A stretch of DNA of 64,000 nucleotides from an uncultured Fulvivirga sp. (GCA_947500555.1 CANMSE010000002.1:248001-312000), one strand, 5' to 3'. Positions 16,922 to 26,984 are shown, counted from the first letter of the stretch. Made by a program: numbers and translations. The notes: generated from the sequence alone by a model not told the origin.

Positions 16922-17614
16922 TTATCCTTTTGGCTTCAGTGGCCTAACTTCAATATCAACATGATGGTAATTGGCGTGTGACTTCAAGCAGTGTAGAATG
17001 GAACTCGCTATATCTTCGGGCCTCATCATATTATTATTGGCTGTCACAGAATCTATGTCATCAAAAAAATTGGTTTGTACCGAACCTGGGTATACGCAGG
17101 TGACCTTAACACCAAAATTTCGGACTTCCTTATATAAGGAATGCGATAAGCCTCTGACGGCATGTTTAGTTGCACAATAACCTGCCATGCCTGGAATACC
17201 TGTATTTCCCGCTATTGAAGATATATTAATGATATGGCCCTCATCATTTTCTTTCATTTGTGGTAAGATCAGCCTTGAACAGTAAAAAATTCCATTGACA
17301 TTTGTGTCAAACATACTTTTCCATTCTACAGGGTCAAGCTCTTCGAACTTACCTTCATAGCCCAACCCTGCATTGTTAATCAAAATGGCTATATCACCAC
17401 CAAGTGCATTCACTGTGGCATAATAAGCATTGTTAACAGAATCTATATCACTTACATCAGCTCTAAAGAAGTGAAAATTATGATGTGAAATATCAGGTGC
17501 GCTTCTTCCCCAGCCCGCTACTATACAACTCTCTTTTAAAAGAGCTTCTACAGTAGCTTTTCCAATACCTTTACTCACTCCTGTGACGACTGCCACTTTA
17601 TCAAATAAATCCAT
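16922..17614 (-). CDS. Short-chain dehydrogenase/reductase
   Basis: The 230 residues show a classical SDR. The cofactor motif is TGVSKGIG near residues 11-18, NNAG at about 83-86, the catalytic Ser in ISSIAG and the YCATK pair of Tyr and Lys near 147-151. R in GWGRS after the second strand suggests NADP(H). The substrate is unknown. It lies three bases downstream of the polyprenyl synthase gene on the same strand, so the two are probably one transcript. Confidence 0.93.
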   Translation of the reverse strand: MDLFDKVAVVTGVSKGIGKATVEALLKESCIVAGWGRSAPDISHHNFHFFRADVSDIDSVNNAYYATVNALGGDIAILINNAGLGYEGKFEELDPVEWKSMFDTNVNGIFYCSRLILPQMKENDEGHIINISSIAGNTGIPGMAGYCATKHAVRGLSHSLYKEVRNFGVKVTCVYPGSVQTNFFDDIDSVTANNNMMRPEDIASSILHCLKSHANYHHVDIEVRPLKPKG

Positions 17615-17617
17615 AAA

Positions 17618-18592
17618 CTACTTAGATCTTTCAATTGTAAACTGCACCAGTTGGCCCAATGAGGTTTTATAAACTGAATCTTCAAAATCATCCAATATTT
17701 CCATAGCCTCATTAAAAAATTTGGTCATTACTGATTGTGCGTATTCTATACCTCCCGATTTCTTAACAAAGTCAATTACCTCTGCTACTTTTTTATTGTT
17801 ATTTGAATGTTTCCTTATAATCCTGATCACCCGTTTCCGTTCTGATGTGGTAGCATCATTGAGTGATTTAATTAAAGGCAGTGTCATTTTCTTCTCTTTG
17901 ATATCAATCCCCAGAGGTTTGCCTATTTCTTTATCTCCATAGTCAAACAAATCATCTTTGATTTGAAAAGCCATTCCTACTTTTTCACCAAAGAGTTTCA
18001 TTTTATCCAAATGATTATTTGAGTTTTGAACCGAACTAGCGCCTATTGCACAGCACGAAGCAATTAAGGAAGCCGTTTTCTTTCTGATGACCTCATAGTA
18101 AACATCTTCAGTAATATTCAAGGTTCTGGCCTTTTCAATTTGCAAAAGCTCCCCCTCACTCATGTTTTGCATAGCCGATGAAACAATACGTAATGAATCA
18201 AAATCTTCATTTTCCACTGACAACAAAAGACCACGTGATAGAAGATAGTCTCCAACCAGTACCGCTATTTTATTCTTCCATAAAGCATTGATTGAGAAAA
18301 ATCCTCTCCTATAATTCGAATCGTCAACAACATCATCATGTACTAAGGAGGCCGTATGCAAAAGCTCAATCATAGAAGCTCCGCGATATGTAGCCTCACT
18401 GATTGCGCCACAAGTGCCGGCACTAAGAAAAACAAACATCGGACGCATCTGCTTTCCTTTGCGCTTCACAATGTAAGTCATTATCTTGTCGAGCAATAGC
18501 ACCTTAGTTTTCATCGAAGAACGGAACTTCTTTTCGAACTGTTCCATTTCGGAAGCAATTGGTGCTTTTATTTCTTTGAGGTTGAGTGCCAT
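17618..18592 (-). CDS. Polyprenyl diphosphate synthase
   Basis: This trans-prenyl transferase extends allylic diphosphates with isopentenyl diphosphate. The 324 residues contain the first Asp-rich motif DDVVD (86-90) and the second DDLFD (213-217), both needed for Mg-diphosphate binding. The length and sequence match octaprenyl/heptaprenyl synthases that make the menaquinone side chain, though chain length cannot be read with certainty. An SDR gene follows almost directly. Confidence 0.93.
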   Translation of the reverse strand: MALNLKEIKAPIASEMEQFEKKFRSSMKTKVLLLDKIMTYIVKRKGKQMRPMFVFLSAGTCGAISEATYRGASMIELLHTASLVHDDVVDDSNYRRGFFSINALWKNKIAVLVGDYLLSRGLLLSVENEDFDSLRIVSSAMQNMSEGELLQIEKARTLNITEDVYYEVIRKKTASLIASCCAIGASSVQNSNNHLDKMKLFGEKVGMAFQIKDDLFDYGDKEIGKPLGIDIKEKKMTLPLIKSLNDATTSERKRVIRIIRKHSNNNKKVAEVIDFVKKSGGIEYAQSVMTKFFNEAMEILDDFEDSVYKTSLGQLVQFTIERSK

Positions 18593-18650
18593 CTACAGGT
18601 AGTTGGCTACAATATTAATGACGATTAGTCACGTTATCAAAATAAATAAT

Positions 18651-19499
18651 ATGCAGGATATAATAAAGAAAGAATTCACTCTTGAAAGTTATCATGATCG
18701 TCCTTTTCTGGCAGATGTCACAGTTAGGATAAGTGATCAAAAACACCCAGTTATCCTGTTTGCTCATGGGTTTAAAGGTTTTAAGGACTGGGGGCACTTT
18801 AATCTTCTGGCAGAGAAATTCGCAAACGAAGGATTTGTGTTTTTTAAATTCAATATGTCTCACAATGGCACTACTATTGATGATCAGCTGAATTTTAGAG
18901 ATTTAGATGCTTTTGGTCATAACAATTTCAGCAAAGAGCTTGATGATATAGACCAAATGATCAGTCACATTCTTGATGATAGTCATGATGAATTTTCAAT
19001 AGATCCCGATCGGCTTTTTCTAATAGGCCATAGTCGTGGTGGTGGTGTATCAATTATTAAAGGAAGTGAAGATGAGCGAGTAGCGGGTTTGACTACTTGG
19101 GCTGCACTGGCTGATTTTAGCATGGGTTTTACTGATAAAGTAATAGAAAAATGGCGCAAAGAAGGGGTACATTACTTTGATAATGCACGTACCGGACAGA
19201 AAATGCCTGTCTATTTTCAGGCTTATGAAGATGTTGAGGCCAATCGAGATCGTCTTAATCCAGAAAATGCAATACAAAGAATTGATAAGCCTACTTTAAT
19301 TATCCATGGTGATAATGATGAAACAGTTCCAGTGGTTCAGGCACATCATTTATCAAAATTAAACCCGAAAGTACAATTGCATATTGTTAAAAATGGGAAT
19401 CATGTATTTGGCGGGACTCATCCATTTAATGGTAATGAATTACACTCGCATACGCAGGAGGTTTTGAATAAAACCGTATCTTTCTTCAAGACTATTTAG
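18651..19499 (+). CDS. Alpha/beta hydrolase
   Basis: The 282-residue protein is a serine hydrolase. The oxyanion region is FAHGFKGFKDWGHF, the nucleophile elbow GHSRGGG and the catalytic His is in GNHVFGGTHPF. An Asp is in HGDNDETVP. I chose ATG 18651 over an upstream TTG (18603) because it gives the natural start MQDIIKKEFTL. The family is near dienelactone hydrolase/acyl-transferase-like esterases. The substrate is unknown. Confidence 0.88.
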   Translation: MQDIIKKEFTLESYHDRPFLADVTVRISDQKHPVILFAHGFKGFKDWGHFNLLAEKFANEGFVFFKFNMSHNGTTIDDQLNFRDLDAFGHNNFSKELDDIDQMISHILDDSHDEFSIDPDRLFLIGHSRGGGVSIIKGSEDERVAGLTTWAALADFSMGFTDKVIEKWRKEGVHYFDNARTGQKMPVYFQAYEDVEANRDRLNPENAIQRIDKPTLIIHGDNDETVPVVQAHHLSKLNPKVQLHIVKNGNHVFGGTHPFNGNELHSHTQEVLNKTVSFFKTI

Positions 19500-19529
19500 A
19501 TGATAACTTTATAAAGACCAGGAATAATT

Positions 19530-20618
19530 ATGCAATTCCATCTACCAAAAATATCGCTTCCCAATTTAATCAGGACATCACAGACAGCCGGTTTGCCTCC
19601 GGGGCAGCTTATTCATTTGGGAGAACAGCTCACGGACAAGTCTCTGATTGAGTTGATTAGCTACAATGAGAAGCAGTTCATAGAAGTAGAAAGTGAAAAT
19701 TCAGATGACATCTTAGGTAAGTTAAGTTCACAGAATATTAACTGGATCAATATAGACGGACTGCATAATATAGATTTGATAAAAGACGTTGGTGAACACT
19801 TTGAGATCAATCCATTAATACTGGAAGATGTGCTAAACCCGGATCAAAGGCCGAAGGTTGAAGATTATGAACATCATCTGTTTTTTACCCTGAAAACTCT
19901 CAATGCATTGAAATCTGATGATATTATCTATGAGCAAATGAGTTTTATTCTAGGTAAAAACTATATTATCTCATTTCAGGAAAAAGAGGGTGATCTATTT
20001 GAGGGTTTGCGTCAGCGGCTTAAAAGTGATCCGCAAAGTAAGGCTCGCAAAAAAGATGCGGATTATCTATTTTATCGTCTTATCGACACCATTGTTGATA
20101 GTTACTATCTAATTCTTGAAAATATAGCTGAGCGCATTGAAAGTCTTGAAGAAGAAGTATTTATCGATCCTAGTAAGGAGACATTACGCAAGATTCAGCT
20201 TCTGAAGAAAGAGCTCATATTCCTAAGAAAATCAGTCTATCCCGTAAGGGAGGCAATAAGCCGTATAAGCAAAGGCGAATATCATTTCATTAAGCGAGAG
20301 ACGGTCCGTTTCTTTTCGGACGTTTACGACCATAGCATTCATGTAATTGAAACACTGGAAACTTACCGTGACCTCACTACCGGACTCATGGATATGTACA
20401 TGACAAGTGTGAGCAATAAGATGAATGAAGTGATGAAAGTGCTAACCATCATTGCTACGATTTTTATTCCTTTGACTTTTATTGCAGGGATTTATGGTAT
20501 GAATTTCGAATATATGCCTGAGCTCAGCTGGAGGTATGGCTATGCCAGTGTGTGGGGGCTAATGCTTACCTGTCTTATTATAATGGTCATTTATTTTAAG
20601 CGGAAAAATTGGTTTTGA
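19530..20618 (+). CDS. corA: CorA-family Mg2+/Co2+ channel
   Basis: CorA is a pentameric inner-membrane channel for Mg2+ and Co2+. The 362 residues have a long soluble N-terminal funnel domain and two C-terminal transmembrane helices (about 302-322 and 336-356). The pore-loop motif YGMNFEYMPEL lies between them, containing the essential GMN. A short cytoplasmic tail (KRKNWF) follows. It begins 30 bases after the hydrolase gene and may be read with it. Confidence 0.95.
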   Translation: MQFHLPKISLPNLIRTSQTAGLPPGQLIHLGEQLTDKSLIELISYNEKQFIEVESENSDDILGKLSSQNINWINIDGLHNIDLIKDVGEHFEINPLILEDVLNPDQRPKVEDYEHHLFFTLKTLNALKSDDIIYEQMSFILGKNYIISFQEKEGDLFEGLRQRLKSDPQSKARKKDADYLFYRLIDTIVDSYYLILENIAERIESLEEEVFIDPSKETLRKIQLLKKELIFLRKSVYPVREAISRISKGEYHFIKRETVRFFSDVYDHSIHVIETLETYRDLTTGLMDMYMTSVSNKMNEVMKVLTIIATIFIPLTFIAGIYGMNFEYMPELSWRYGYASVWGLMLTCLIIMVIYFKRKNWF

Positions 20619-20931
20619 GTGAGATTATCATCAGATAATTAAAGTATAATAAGTTATTCTCAACCAGTCATGGTTTACCAGTCTACTACAGAAAAGCTTT
20701 TGATAAAAAATGAACAGCATATGTGAGGAATTCACAATAAAAAAACTATTCTCTAGCAACTTATAATTCTTCATGCTATTGATCTAATTAACTCTTTTAT
20801 AAATTGCGCTATAGTTAGGCTTAATCATGTTAAAACCAACAGTAAGAGTTCCTGAACTTGTGAGTTGGCTCTGTGTTCTTTTTACTTCTAATCGCCATTT
20901 TCAGCATAAAAGATGTATAAAGAGTGCAATG
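20619..20931. other. AT-rich stretch without a convincing gene
   Basis: These 313 bases lie between corA and the TPR sensor. I see no tRNA, no strong hairpin and no clear promoter box. A frame open from ATG 20827 runs into the sensor gene, but its 35 extra residues do not look like a signal peptide, whereas the ATG at 20932 does. Confidence 0.5.
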
Positions 20932-22470
20932 TCCAAACCTGCAAAAATTTTCTGTTATACTATTATTGGGCTAATAATAGTGAGTCCAAGTTTTTCTCAA
21001 ATCTCAAAGGAAGACTCTTTATTAGTTAATCAATTGAATAGGCAATCGTTTAGCCTTCAAAGATCCAATCCAGACTCAAGCAGGCTTCTGGCAAATGAAG
21101 CCCTAAGAATTAGTAAGAAGTTTTTTTATAAATCTGGTATTGCCAGGAGTTACACCAACTTAGGAATGATACATTTCTACAGGGGCAATTATGATAGCAC
21201 TTATTATTATTGGAAGTTATCTCTAGAAAAATGGCAAGAGTTGGCAAATCGATCTAAAGAAGCAATATTGTTCACAAATCTAGCCATGGTTGCACAGGAA
21301 CTGAACAAACCAGTAGAAGCAATTGGTTTGGCGAAGCAGGCTATTCAGCTGCATTCCACAATGCAAGATTCGGCACATCTAAGTAGCGGGTATAATAATC
21401 TGGGAATTATGTATAAAAGATTAGGAGATACTCAGAAAGCCCTTGAATATCATTACAAGTCAATGAAAATAAGAAAAGCAACAGGGGATAGTGTGCGGCT
21501 GCCAAGCTCATATGTCAACCTGGGCTCTGCCTACAACCTGATAAAGAATTTAGACTCATCAAAGTTCTTTCTGTCATCTGCGCTCAATTTACTAGATAAG
21601 GATGATATCAGAGGCAGAACAATTGCGCAAAGTAAGCTCGCTGAAATGTACTATTTATCAAATAGTTTAGATTCAGCATTGTTTTATGTAGATACTGCCA
21701 TCTTGGGTGCTGAGCATCTAGATGCGAATCACATACTGGTGGAGCTTTTTTTATGGAAAGCTAAAATTCTTGGAGCTCAAAACAGACTTGATGAAGCCCT
21801 TGAATTAATAAGTATGTCAGATAATTTGGCATTAAATAAACAAGTGTACAGGGAGGTATCACGAACTGAGCTTCTTTCCGAAATCTATCTTAAGAAAAAA
21901 GATTATAAGCAGGCGGCCAACTATATTAGGGCTAGCTTAAAAGAGAAAGATTCAATATACGAGGCTAATTCAGTTAACAGGATTGCTGAAGTAACGGCCA
22001 AATCATATTATGATTTGAAAGAAGCTGAGCTTAAGTATCAACGAACGCTGGAGCAAAAAAGGCTTGAATATGTTATTGAAAATCAGACCTACACAAGATC
22101 ATTACTAATAATGATAATTCTATTCATCCTATTGATTATGGGAGTTATTGTAAGAGCTTATGTTTTGATCAAAAGGAAAAATAAAATCCTCAATAAACAG
22201 CAAAATGAAATAGAGAAACTCACCATTCGACAGAAGGAAATTATCGAAATGCGAACAGCAGAGCTTCTTTCAACCAAAGATGTTATTTCCAGATATGCAT
22301 TCTTAAATAGCCATGAACTCAGAGCTCCACTGGCAAGAATTCTTGGGGTTATTCATCTGTCAGATAAGCAGGATCTCGATCAAGATACATTCATAAAATC
22401 ATTGAAGATAAGTGCAGAGGAGTTGGAAGTTGCTGTAAGTAAAATTAGTGATGAGTTGAACAGACTTTGA
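20932..22470 (+). CDS. TPR sensor protein with phosphoacceptor (HisKA) domain but no ATPase domain
   Basis: From ATG 20932 the protein has 512 residues. A signal peptide ends near SFSQ (residue 24). About six tetratricopeptide repeats fill residues 45-340, then a coiled linker, a transmembrane helix (about 387-410) and a cytoplasmic coiled coil. At the C-terminus is a HisKA-type motif, LNSHELRAPLARILG, with H461. Only about 50 residues follow, so no N, G1 or G2 box of a histidine kinase ATPase is present, and none is seen downstream before the convergent gene. It could be a phosphotransfer partner or a truncated kinase. Confidence 0.87.
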   Translation, partial: SKPAKIFCYTIIGLIIVSPSFSQISKEDSLLVNQLNRQSFSLQRSNPDSSRLLANEALRISKKFFYKSGIARSYTNLGMIHFYRGNYDSTYYYWKLSLEKWQELANRSKEAILFTNLAMVAQELNKPVEAIGLAKQAIQLHSTMQDSAHLSSGYNNLGIMYKRLGDTQKALEYHYKSMKIRKATGDSVRLPSSYVNLGSAYNLIKNLDSSKFFLSSALNLLDKDDIRGRTIAQSKLAEMYYLSNSLDSALFYVDTAILGAEHLDANHILVELFLWKAKILGAQNRLDEALELISMSDNLALNKQVYREVSRTELLSEIYLKKKDYKQAANYIRASLKEKDSIYEANSVNRIAEVTAKSYYDLKEAELKYQRTLEQKRLEYVIENQTYTRSLLIMIILFILLIMGVIVRAYVLIKRKNKILNKQQNEIEKLTIRQKEIIEMRTAELLSTKDVISRYAFLNSHELRAPLARILGVIHLSDKQDLDQDTFIKSLKISAEELEVAVSKISDELNRL

Positions 22471-22485
22471 CCATTTCGGTGACAA

Positions 22486-24798
22486 TCACTCTAGCGCTCC
22501 TGACTCGTTATAATTTTTCTTATTCTGCTTTCTAAGTTTAACGTCACCTTGAGAGAATCGATAACTAAATGACATTACTATTGCTCTGGTTTGGCCTAAC
22601 CATTTTCGGTCTTCCATTATCATATTGCTTATTCTCTCATTTTCATAAATAGTTCCTCTGAATACATCAGTAAAACGTAAACTCAGTGTACCGTTATTAT
22701 TCAATACCTTATAGCGAGCCGCTAAATTCAAGACATTAAAATCATCCGCCCTGGTATTGAGACCCCTTCTCCTACCAAAGTAATTCCATTGTATATCTGC
22801 CGACAGTTTTTGAGAAACAGTATAACTCAGTTTATTTTGCAACCCATAATTGTATTGATCTTCGAAATAGAAATCATTAATATCGGGGTTGGCATGTTGG
22901 TAGTACCCGGTGGCAGTAACCGACAGGCTTATTTGTTCTGTAATATCCTGCGCAACTGTACTTTCAATACCTACCGTATGATTCTCACCCCCATTCTCAA
23001 ATTGCATTATCGTAATGTCATCTTCTATCAGAAATATTCGATTAATAATATCCGAAGTTTTTCTATAGTAGAGATTATTATTAACGGAAAATGATTGATT
23101 GTTATAGCGTATACCTAACTCAAAATTATCAGTAAACTCAGGAGTCAAACTCGGATTTCCTTCCCGTCTATATAAAGGATCATTTATTGTCGTTAATGGA
23201 TTTAATGAGTAGAAGCTAGGCCTGGAAATTCTCCTGTTATAGGATAATGAACAATTTAGTTTATCACTCTTATTATAGCTCAAGTGAAGGGAAGGAAATA
23301 AATTCCAGAACTCTCTTTCTACCGCTTCCGTCTCATTATTGACGATACCATCTGAGACAAAGTATTCGCTTCTAAGTCCAAACTGAATTCCAAGCTTATC
23401 ATATTGATTTTTTAACAATGCATAAACACTGTAATTGCTTTCATCATATTTGTACGCCAGTATATCTGTATCTCCGTTTGATTCAGTCTGTTGCAGGTTA
23501 TTTATCGTCTTCATGGTGTAGAGAACCCCTGTTTCTAAAATAGATTTTTCAGAAAATGTCCAAAAAACATCCGAAGCAATATTTAGAATTGAATTGTCAT
23601 AAAATAATTCATTGTCCAATACCACCAAGTCATTGACAACAGCGCTGCTCGGTAGTGTATTTTGATTGTCAGTTAGTGTCACATCAAAATCTATGTACCG
23701 CTTATTTTCATCTGTAAAACGCTTTCTATAATTCACATTATACACCTTGGTTCTGTGACTATGAAAGTTGGTAAGCTTATTTACTATTTGTGCACCATTA
23801 TTAACATTTGCGATCGTTGTTACCGGGGTAATAAAATGCTCATTTTCAGAACTATTAAATGAAAGTGAAAAATCATTTTTTGAGTTAATGAACCAATCTG
23901 CTTTAAGGCTTATATTCTTTACAGTTCCATCAAATTCTCTACGTGTGCTTACTTCTTGAAAGGAACCGGTTGTCTTTAAGACACGGTTATTGTAAGCTCT
24001 ATTAATAAAAAGATTGTACCTGTATCCTGCACTGGCCTGCAAATTAAAATTGCGGAATCCACTGGTGAGGTTACCACTTGCACCATAGCGGGGAATAGAC
24101 CTTCCTTCCACATTTATATTACCGGCCAGACCTTTAATTACTTTATCTTTTAATATAATATTAACTATGCCGGAAGCTCCATCTGCTTGATATTTTGCCG
24201 AGGGTGAAGTGATTATTTCTACTTTGTCCACCTGACTGGCATCTATTTGATCTAGTAGATCTGCATTATTTAAAGATGAAGGTTTACCATTCACTAAAAT
24301 CCTAACATTTGAATTACCCCTTAAACTTATAGTTTGTGTGACTGGATCAGTCTCTATTTCGGGTAACTGTTCAAATGCTTCTAGCACAGTACCACCTGCC
24401 GATTGCAAATCATTACCAAAATTTATCACCTTGCGATCTATTAGAAATTCGCGACTTGTTTTTTCACCTTCTACTACTATCTCTGAAAGCAACTCACCAT
24501 CTATATCAAGTTCTATTACAGTGCCCTTTTTTGGAAATGGAGCAGTTAGAATTAATGTAGCATAGCCTAAATGTGCCACTTCCAATTTTCTAATATTCTT
24601 TGAAATTATTAATTCAAAACTACCTTCAGCATCAGTAATGGTTCCTCCAAGCACTGTGCTTGAATCACTCAAGGCTGTAATGGTAGCATAACTTAGAGGC
24701 TCTTTAGAATCACCATCTATTATTGAATACTGCATTTTTTGAGCTCTAAGTGGATGGCTTAAGATCATGATGAAAATCAAAATAAGTATTTGCTTCAT
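22486..24798 (-). CDS. Outer-membrane beta-barrel receptor-like protein
   Basis: The 770 residues begin with a signal peptide (ends near LRAQ), followed by a CarboxypepD-regulatory-like beta sandwich (about 22-105), a TonB-type plug (about 125-220, with GGTVLEAFEQLPEIE and VRILVNGKPSS) and a large OMP_b-brl_3 barrel to the C-terminus. Such proteins sit in the outer membrane, and their cargo is usually unknown. No SusD-like partner is adjacent. The gene is divergent from an RprXY-like two-component pair, which probably controls it. Confidence 0.92.
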   Translation of the reverse strand: MKQILILIFIMILSHPLRAQKMQYSIIDGDSKEPLSYATITALSDSSTVLGGTITDAEGSFELIISKNIRKLEVAHLGYATLILTAPFPKKGTVIELDIDGELLSEIVVEGEKTSREFLIDRKVINFGNDLQSAGGTVLEAFEQLPEIETDPVTQTISLRGNSNVRILVNGKPSSLNNADLLDQIDASQVDKVEIITSPSAKYQADGASGIVNIILKDKVIKGLAGNINVEGRSIPRYGASGNLTSGFRNFNLQASAGYRYNLFINRAYNNRVLKTTGSFQEVSTRREFDGTVKNISLKADWFINSKNDFSLSFNSSENEHFITPVTTIANVNNGAQIVNKLTNFHSHRTKVYNVNYRKRFTDENKRYIDFDVTLTDNQNTLPSSAVVNDLVVLDNELFYDNSILNIASDVFWTFSEKSILETGVLYTMKTINNLQQTESNGDTDILAYKYDESNYSVYALLKNQYDKLGIQFGLRSEYFVSDGIVNNETEAVEREFWNLFPSLHLSYNKSDKLNCSLSYNRRISRPSFYSLNPLTTINDPLYRREGNPSLTPEFTDNFELGIRYNNQSFSVNNNLYYRKTSDIINRIFLIEDDITIMQFENGGENHTVGIESTVAQDITEQISLSVTATGYYQHANPDINDFYFEDQYNYGLQNKLSYTVSQKLSADIQWNYFGRRRGLNTRADDFNVLNLAARYKVLNNNGTLSLRFTDVFRGTIYENERISNMIMEDRKWLGQTRAIVMSFSYRFSQGDVKLRKQNKKNYNESGALE

Positions 24799-24867
24799 TT
24801 TATTCAGTAATTGGTCAGTACTATGTCAAACCAACTACAAACCACTTTCATTGAGAGCCACTAAAAG

Positions 24868-24900
24868 GTTAAAGAGTGTTTAGGAAATGTTAAAAGTGTT
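24868..24900. promoter_or_regulatory. Direct repeat, candidate response-regulator operator
   Basis: GTTAAAGAGTGTT (24868-24880) and GTTAAAAGTGTT (24889-24900) start 21 bases apart, two helical turns, in the divergent region between the outer-membrane barrel and the kinase gene. OmpR-type regulators bind such in-phase direct repeats. The encoded regulator at 26278 is the obvious candidate. Confidence 0.55.
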
Positions 24901-24964
24901 AATGAAAAGTCAATGACGACTTTTGTAGCTCTTGAATAGTTAAATCCACGTATAATTGAGTTAA

Positions 24965-26275
24965 ATGGGTAAACTAAATACCACCATCGTTATTATAGTG
25001 GCCATTGTATCCTTAATGGGCCTCTGCTGGATTCAATACTCCTGGTTACAAGATTCAATAAATACCAACAGACAAACCTTTGAGCAAAAAATTGATCTGG
25101 CAGCGGGATTAGTAAAGGAGGCACTTAAGTCTAATGATGAACTACACGATGCCATGATTTATGAACTGGTAAATGAAGGGCAACTACAACAAACGACAGA
25201 GTTCAATTTTCGAAGCTTTGCTGATTCAATTATGTATAATGGATGTGGGTTAAGTACTCATTTCAATTATGGAATTTATGAACATCTGAATGAACCCGGT
25301 GAGAATATATTCTCTAAAATGACGGGGGATGATGTACCCGAAATTATAGATTTTATTAATTGTCCTGTTGAGGAAGAAAATAATTTTGGTTGGGTGAGTA
25401 TGGTAGCAAATCAAGTGAAGGCTTGTAATAGTGATGTTTTTCATTATCACCTCGGGCTATTCATCCCTCAGAATGAGTTGTATCTTTTATCAGAAATGAA
25501 AGAAACGCTTGGTGCAGCATTATTATTCATTGTTTTAATTATCGGTTGTTTCTCTTACACCATTATTACCATCAGAAGACAGAAAAGACTTTCTGAAATG
25601 AAAAATGACTTCATTAATAATCTAACTCATGAATTTAAAACACCTATATTCTCTATAGATCTTGCTGCCAGTATGCTAAAACAAACTCCACAGTTAACAG
25701 GATCTGAAAAATTCAAAAAGTACGTTGACATTATTGATAGTGAAGGAAAACGATTAAAAAATCAAGTGGATAAAGTATTGCAAATGGCGCTGGTGGACTC
25801 CAATAACTTTAAGCTTGAAAAGAAAAAAGTTGACTTACATACGCTAATACATAAGGTGGTAGAAAACTTTGAGTTTTTAGTAAATGAAAGGGGAGGTGTG
25901 ATTAAGCTCAAACTAAATGCCAGCAGAACGAATCTAATAGCTGACGAAACACACTTGAAAAATATAGTATATAACCTTCTTGACAATGCACTAAAGTACA
26001 GCCCTGATAAACCAGTAATTACCATTACCACTTTAAATACCACTGAAGGAGTCTCGCTTCAAATCACAGACAATGGTATTGGTATGGACGCAGTTAGTCA
26101 ACGTTATATTTTTGACAAATTTTACCGAGCAAATACAAGTGATGTACATGATGTGAAAGGGTTTGGGCTTGGATTAAGCTATGTGAAGTCAGTGATTGAA
26201 GCACATCAAGCTACTATCAAACTTATCAGTAAGCCAAATAGCGGCAGCACTTTTACACTCCAATTTAAGGCATAG
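24965..26275 (+). CDS. Sensor histidine kinase, RprX-like
   Basis: The 436 residues form a classical membrane kinase. TM1 is near 6-22 and TM2 near 181-203, with a periplasmic sensor loop containing several Cys (C94, C133, C154). HisKA follows with H222 in LTHEFKTP, the N box NIVYNLLDNALKYSP, the G1 box DNGIGM and the G2 box GFGLGLSYV. All catalytic motifs are present. The stop overlaps a GTG two codons before the response regulator's first residues, so the two genes are coupled. Confidence 0.94.
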   Translation: MGKLNTTIVIIVAIVSLMGLCWIQYSWLQDSINTNRQTFEQKIDLAAGLVKEALKSNDELHDAMIYELVNEGQLQQTTEFNFRSFADSIMYNGCGLSTHFNYGIYEHLNEPGENIFSKMTGDDVPEIIDFINCPVEEENNFGWVSMVANQVKACNSDVFHYHLGLFIPQNELYLLSEMKETLGAALLFIVLIIGCFSYTIITIRRQKRLSEMKNDFINNLTHEFKTPIFSIDLAASMLKQTPQLTGSEKFKKYVDIIDSEGKRLKNQVDKVLQMALVDSNNFKLEKKKVDLHTLIHKVVENFEFLVNERGGVIKLKLNASRTNLIADETHLKNIVYNLLDNALKYSPDKPVITITTLNTTEGVSLQITDNGIGMDAVSQRYIFDKFYRANTSDVHDVKGFGLGLSYVKSVIEAHQATIKLISKPNSGSTFTLQFKA

Positions 26276-26277
26276 TG

Positions 26278-26967
26278 ATGGCAAAAATTTTATTGGCTGA
26301 AGATGATGAAAATTTAGGCTACATCCTCAAAGAGTATTTAGAGATGAAAGAATACGAAGTGACTTTAGCCCGAGACGGAGAAGAGGGTTTGAAATACTTT
26401 AGACAATCTAATTACGATCTATGTATACTTGATGTGATGATGCCAAAGATGGATGGTTTTACACTAGCAGGAGAAATTAGAAAAAAGGACTCTGAAACCC
26501 CAATCGTTTTTCTTACAGCAAAATCATTAAAAGTGGATAAGCTCAAAGGGTTTAAAATTGGGGCTGATGATTACATTGTGAAGCCAGTTGATGAAGAGGA
26601 GCTGGATGCACGAATTCGCGCAATAACTAAGCGCAGTAGAATTATTGCAGTACCCTCCTCCACAAACTACCAGATTGGAACATATCAATTTGATTATGCC
26701 AACCTGAAGCTTTCATATGGTTCTGAAAATAGCCAATTGACTCAGAAAGAAGCAGATATACTCAAGGCTCTATGTGATCACCAAGGTAAAATACTAGATA
26801 GAAATACAACACTAAAAAACTTGTGGGGTGAAAGTGATTATTTCAATAGAAGAAGTATGGACGTATTCATATCCAGATTAAGGAAATATCTTATAAAAGA
26901 CCCTTCCATAAACATTAGAAATGTGCATGGAAAAGGATTTGTGTTGGAGGTATTGATTGATTCGTAA
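26278..26967 (+). CDS. OmpR-family response regulator, RprY-like
   Basis: The 229 residues comprise a receiver domain and a winged-helix DNA-binding domain. Phosphoacceptor D52 (LDVMMPK), the acidic pair EDD (8-10), FLTAKS and the KP of YIVKPVDEEEL are conserved. The C-terminal domain has LWGESDYFNRRSMDVFISRLRK split over the recognition helix region. ATG 26278 is preferred to the GTG at 26275. The likely targets are its own operon and the divergent outer-membrane protein gene. Confidence 0.94.
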   Translation: MAKILLAEDDENLGYILKEYLEMKEYEVTLARDGEEGLKYFRQSNYDLCILDVMMPKMDGFTLAGEIRKKDSETPIVFLTAKSLKVDKLKGFKIGADDYIVKPVDEEELDARIRAITKRSRIIAVPSSTNYQIGTYQFDYANLKLSYGSENSQLTQKEADILKALCDHQGKILDRNTTLKNLWGESDYFNRRSMDVFISRLRKYLIKDPSINIRNVHGKGFVLEVLIDS

Positions 26968-26984
26968 TACACAAACTGTATGAA

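Noticed and set aside
20827..20931. An N-terminal extension of the TPR sensor from ATG 20827
   Set aside because: The 35 added residues would bury the signal peptide that starts cleanly at ATG 20932.
24868..24900. A CRISPR or tandem repeat array
   Set aside because: Only two imperfect copies exist, which fits a regulator site and not an array.
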